DNA of 64,000 nucleotides. Source: Novosphingobium malaysiense (GTDB lineage Bacteria > Pseudomonadota > Alphaproteobacteria > Sphingomonadales > Sphingomonadaceae). The stretch covers positions 1,037,489-1,101,488 of the forward strand of contig NZ_JTDI01000001.1 in assembly GCF_000802225.1 (NCBI RefSeq). The letters are read 5' to 3'. The translations under genes and the position numbers were made by a program. Positions 61,154-64,000 of this stretch are shown in pieces. The notes under the pieces were generated by a model. The model searched no databases. It saw only the letters and a program-made list of their open reading frames with translations, and had not been told where the DNA came from. Each line of letters opens with the position of its first letter. Positions within the stretch are counted from its first letter, which is position 1.

Positions 61154-62758
61154 ATGCCACCTCTAGATGACGAAACTTCCGCTCAAGATGGATGTGGTCT
61201 GAAGGCGGCGGATCTACCCTGGCTCCTAGGCTATGCCTTGGGCTTCTTCCTTCTGCACCGAGCGGCTTCTCCCTGGAGTGGTCCGGGATTTTTCTCGCTC
61301 TGGTATCCGGCAGCAGGCTGGCGCTTTGCCATGCTTTGGGTACGCGGAATACGCATGACGCCCTGGCTTGGTTTGGCTGAAGTTCTGGTCGACATGATTA
61401 GCGGTAGCATCCCGACGACGGGCCCCAATGTCCTGCTGGAAGCCTGGGGCGCTCTGCGACCAGCCATTGCTTATGGCTTTGCGATCGCCGCGATCAAATT
61501 CGTATCGGCCAAGGTACATGGTGCGATTGCTACACCACCAATGCCCTTCGGCTTGGCCTCTGTCATTGGTCCGATGGCTGGAGCGCTCATCATTTTGCCG
61601 CTTGCGCTATTGCGCCCTGACCTGCCTGCTGGAGGTATTCACACGTCACTGCTGCTCTCGCTTACTGGATACGTGATTGGCGACCTTCTTGGTGTTTTGG
61701 TATTAGCACCTCCGCTCGTCTGGCTGGCTAATGTCTTAGATCGTAGTGAGCCGCTCGAAATATCGCTTCCAGCAGCCGTTCCGGGCTTGACCGATGCGGT
61801 TATCCTCGTCCTTGCGCTATGCGCGACGAATGCTTTGGATGTAGCGGGACTCGATTTTCGATCATTACCAACTTTGATTGCCGGAACCTGGATCGGCTTG
61901 CGCCATGGGAGCATGGCAGCATGGCTCACGATAGTGGTGATTACAGTCTGGGTGCTGCCCCATTCGGCACAATCCATGGCTGTTGCGGAGCGGCTTGATA
62001 TGCATATGAGCTTGGCCGCAACAGTCATCGCTGCATGGATAGCGGGAAGTTACGCCGACGCGCAAAAGACGGCACAGGAAACATTGGAGCGTCGCAATCG
62101 GCTGCTGTTCCAAGCGGAGCGGCTCAAAACTCTGCGCGCGATGTCCGTGGCCGTAATCCATGAAATCAGCCAACCCCTTGCTACTTTGGCGATCGAAGCG
62201 AGACACCTGCATGAAAGATCCGATGGGCTCGATGCTGAAATTGCCGAAAGCATTGACCTTATAGATCGCAAAGCGCGCAGCTTGTCCGATCTTGTTCGGC
62301 GCCTGCGCCGCTTCGGCGGGCGGGCCGCAGACGAGCCGTCGAAGCTACCAGTTACAATGCTGATGGGCTCCGTTACAAAGATGTTGGAACCTGAATTGCG
62401 CGCGGAAAATTGTCGTATCGTCGGCCGGCGAATAAACCCCCAACTTGTCGTGAGGGTTCAAGAGATCGAGCTGATCCAAGCGATCGTCAACTTGATACGC
62501 AACGCGATGGCCGCTAGTAGCGATGGTGAAATCAGGCTTGAAGCGCGCGCCCAGAAAGAAAATGTAATAATAGAGGTCGCCAATAGATTTGACCGAGCTC
62601 AAGACTCTGCAAACAAGGATGAGACCATGGGTATGGGCGTTGGCCTGATGATTGCACGCACCATAGTTGAAGCACACGGTGGCTCCCTACTGCGGGAGGA
62701 TGGTGATGGCGAAGTACGATTTTTTCTACGTCTTCCGCTGAGCCGAGCTGAATTATGA
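61154..62758 (+). CDS. MASE1-domain sensor histidine kinase
   Basis: 534 residues. The first about 300 form a MASE1 membrane sensor with roughly eight helices (FFSLWYPAAGWRFAMLWVRG; LPTLIAGTWIGLRHGSMAAW). The cytoplasmic kinase has H-box SVAVIHEISQPLATLAIEAR, then N-box QAIVNLIRNAMAASSDG and G2 GMGVGLMIARTIVEAHGGS; the H-box with I-S-Q-P-L is typical of FixL/TodS-type kinases. The stop overlaps the ATG of the response regulator gene (ATGA). The signal is unknown; MASE1 ligands are mostly undefined. Confidence 0.88.
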   Translation: MPPLDDETSAQDGCGLKAADLPWLLGYALGFFLLHRAASPWSGPGFFSLWYPAAGWRFAMLWVRGIRMTPWLGLAEVLVDMISGSIPTTGPNVLLEAWGALRPAIAYGFAIAAIKFVSAKVHGAIATPPMPFGLASVIGPMAGALIILPLALLRPDLPAGGIHTSLLLSLTGYVIGDLLGVLVLAPPLVWLANVLDRSEPLEISLPAAVPGLTDAVILVLALCATNALDVAGLDFRSLPTLIAGTWIGLRHGSMAAWLTIVVITVWVLPHSAQSMAVAERLDMHMSLAATVIAAWIAGSYADAQKTAQETLERRNRLLFQAERLKTLRAMSVAVIHEISQPLATLAIEARHLHERSDGLDAEIAESIDLIDRKARSLSDLVRRLRRFGGRAADEPSKLPVTMLMGSVTKMLEPELRAENCRIVGRRINPQLVVRVQEIELIQAIVNLIRNAMAASSDGEIRLEARAQKENVIIEVANRFDRAQDSANKDETMGMGVGLMIARTIVEAHGGSLLREDGDGEVRFFLRLPLSRAEL

Positions 62759-63363
62759 CCGCCTATCCGGCACAAACCCTAACACAATCTGTTGCCGTAT
62801 TGGACGATGACGAAGATCTTGGTCGTACCATCGCCCGGCTGCTTGCCAGGCACGGTCACACGGCTAGTTCTTTCGTAAGTTCCCACGAACTTCTCGCAGC
62901 GCAGGACAATGCGCGCTTTGACTGCATTGTAAGTGACATCCAGATGTCTGAGCTGGACGGTTTCGAGTTCGCCACCCGTTTACGCAAGGCTGATCCATGT
63001 GTCGCCCTTGTGTTCATGACGGCGTGGCCAACAACCGCAGATGCGGTCGATGCCGTTCGTCGATACGGTGGCCTAGATTATCTTGAGAAGCCTATAGATG
63101 TAGCACGTTTGGTTGGAGCGGTGCACGAGGGCTTGGCGTGGTCCCTGCGAAAACGGCGAATTGCTCAGCGTCTTTCTAAACTCACGCCACGCGAGCGCGA
63201 TGTCTTCGAACTCCTAGCGCGTGGCCATAGCAACAAGGAAGTGGCTGATCACCTCGGCATTTCTGCTCGCACTGTAGAAGATCATCGCGCCTCCATCGTC
63301 ACTAAGACGCAGGCCAAAGGCTTGGCCCAGCTGGTTGCTCTCAGCCGAGGCGAAATCTGCTAG
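62755..63363 (+). CDS. FixJ/NarL-type response regulator with LuxR HTH
   Basis: 202 residues. Receiver domain: VAVLDDDEDLGRTIARLLAR, phosphorylation site Asp61 in IVSDIQMSELDGFEF, Thr/Ala in FMTAWPT and Lys in DYLEKPIDVARL. C-terminal LuxR-type DNA-binding domain: LTPRERDVFELLARGHSNKE then VADHLGISARTVEDHRASIV. This is the FixJ architecture, partner of the adjacent MASE1 kinase. Targets are unknown. Confidence 0.92.
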   Translation: MTAYPAQTLTQSVAVLDDDEDLGRTIARLLARHGHTASSFVSSHELLAAQDNARFDCIVSDIQMSELDGFEFATRLRKADPCVALVFMTAWPTTADAVDAVRRYGGLDYLEKPIDVARLVGAVHEGLAWSLRKRRIAQRLSKLTPRERDVFELLARGHSNKEVADHLGISARTVEDHRASIVTKTQAKGLAQLVALSRGEIC

Positions 63364-63619
63364 CGTTGTTCGTACTGATGGAAGACATTTCCCATAGGGC
63401 ACCCCCGGAAATTTACCGGATCGACGTCTCTCCTCTCTGACGCTTTAATCTGGCACAAAGTTATTTCTGGGCGACCCGGAGACCGGAGCAGTCGGAGACT
63501 GGGCCGGCCTCCTCCACTGGCTGGCGGAGGGCTTACTTGTCTCCGCCGGCCTTCTTTTGATGTGGCCCGCCGTAATTACGGCGCTTGTCGGCGTGGAAGG
63601 GACACCTAGATTGGACAGA

Positions 63620-63979
63620 TTAGGCGCGTTCGACCTGAGGTTTAGGGTCATCCGCGTGACAGAAAATTTCCAGATCGTCAGAATAGTCGAGATAGCGCTG
63701 CAGCACAGTTCTCAGCAGCCGGACATGTCCGGCGACATGCTTCACCTCGGCCAGCCAATCAAGTTCATTTGCTACATCCGCGAAACCGCCGAGACTGGAC
63801 GATTGAGAGACTATTCTGACTTCAATCGCATCTGCAATCCCGCAGCAGCAGATTGGTGCTGTCATACGCGAATGGGACGCTGCGTCCTCGTCTTGTTCGC
63901 AAATGCGCAAGGCTGCCGACCTCCCAAATAGGGTGCACCAGGGTAGCGGGAATTCATTCCTGCTAGGGCGTAGACTCAT
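63620..63979 (-). CDS. Hypothetical protein, uncertain
   Basis: 119 residues from ATG 63979; a shorter form from the internal Met near 63868 is possible. The C-terminal part (ADVANELDWLAEVKHVAGHV then RLLRTVLQRYLDYSDDLEIF) has coding-like helical composition. No family recognised and no good ribosome site. A plus-strand frame (63557-63931) overlaps it but looks less plausible. Confidence 0.35.
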   Translation of the reverse strand: MSLRPSRNEFPLPWCTLFGRSAALRICEQDEDAASHSRMTAPICCCGIADAIEVRIVSQSSSLGGFADVANELDWLAEVKHVAGHVRLLRTVLQRYLDYSDDLEIFCHADDPKPQVERA

Positions 63980-64000
63980 AAACGCGGAGCCACAGCCGCA

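Noticed and set aside
63557..63931. Plus-strand 124-codon frame at the right end
   Set aside because: Poor coding character and no ribosome site; the overlapping minus frame is slightly better but still uncertain.

Overview
The window looks like a chromosomal segment of a GC-rich alphaproteobacterium, most likely a sphingomonad (Novosphingobium / Sphingobium / Sphingomonas type). The reasons are gene content and style: a class III PHA synthase, an archaic (Csu-like) chaperone-usher pilus with spore-coat-U-like subunits, a lycopene-cyclase-like flavoprotein, a SapC protein, a MASE1 histidine kinase with a FixJ-like regulator, and many ATGA/GTGA/TGATG-coupled operons. Species was not determined.

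Layout. (1) 1-3.1 kb: the end of a surface-polysaccharide cluster (a CDP-glycerol-glycerophosphotransferase-like protein cut by the window edge, a Wzx-like flippase, a glycosyltransferase), then a DedA protein at 3.3-3.9 kb. (2) 4.0-7.0 kb: a PHA locus (short PhaE/phasin-like protein, PhaC with triad C146/D299/H328, GNAT acetyltransferase, alpha/beta hydrolase). (3) 7.2-16.3 kb: a ten-gene minus-strand archaic pilus operon with seven pilin-like subunits, chaperone, usher and tip protein, facing a small convergent secreted protein. (4) 17.0-18.4 kb: a short lycopene-cyclase-like protein and a TetR regulator.

(5) 18.47-40.85 kb: a P4-like integrative element or phage satellite of about 22.4 kb. 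It is bounded by a 27-bp direct repeat that matches the 3' half of tRNA-Val(UAC). It has a P4-type integrase, an AlpA-like regulator, a frameshifted primase/helicase and candidate iterons. Its cargo is a defence island: an uncharacterised three-gene operon with a phospholipase-D-type nuclease; an XRE regulator with a PD-(D/E)XK nuclease behind a palindromic operator; a frameshifted Mrr; and one translationally coupled six-gene operon, phd-hsdM-hsdS-ptuA-ptuB-hsdR, which places a Septu pair inside a type I restriction-modification operon. Several element genes are broken by single-base changes or in-frame stops, so part of it is decaying, or the assembly has indel errors.

(6) 41.1-48.9 kb: a coupled operon of PepSY protein, OmpR-type response regulator, histidine kinase, TolC-like outer-membrane factor, RND adaptor and RND pump. 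(7) 49-53.6 kb: a lipoprotein, a membrane-anchored cytochrome c, a truncated amino-acid permease, a PilZ protein, a 5'-truncated ferritin-like (DUF2202) gene and a SapC protein. (8) 53.7-61 kb: a 1829-residue autotransporter with two tandem paralogous MarR-like regulators beside it. (9) 61.1-63.4 kb: a MASE1 histidine kinase / LuxR-type response regulator pair.

The most promising unusual systems are the type I RM / Septu / Phd composite operon and the PLD three-gene operon, whose nuclease is followed in frame, past an amber stop, by a SEC-C zinc motif. All calls come from reading the sequence and translations by eye; no database search was run.
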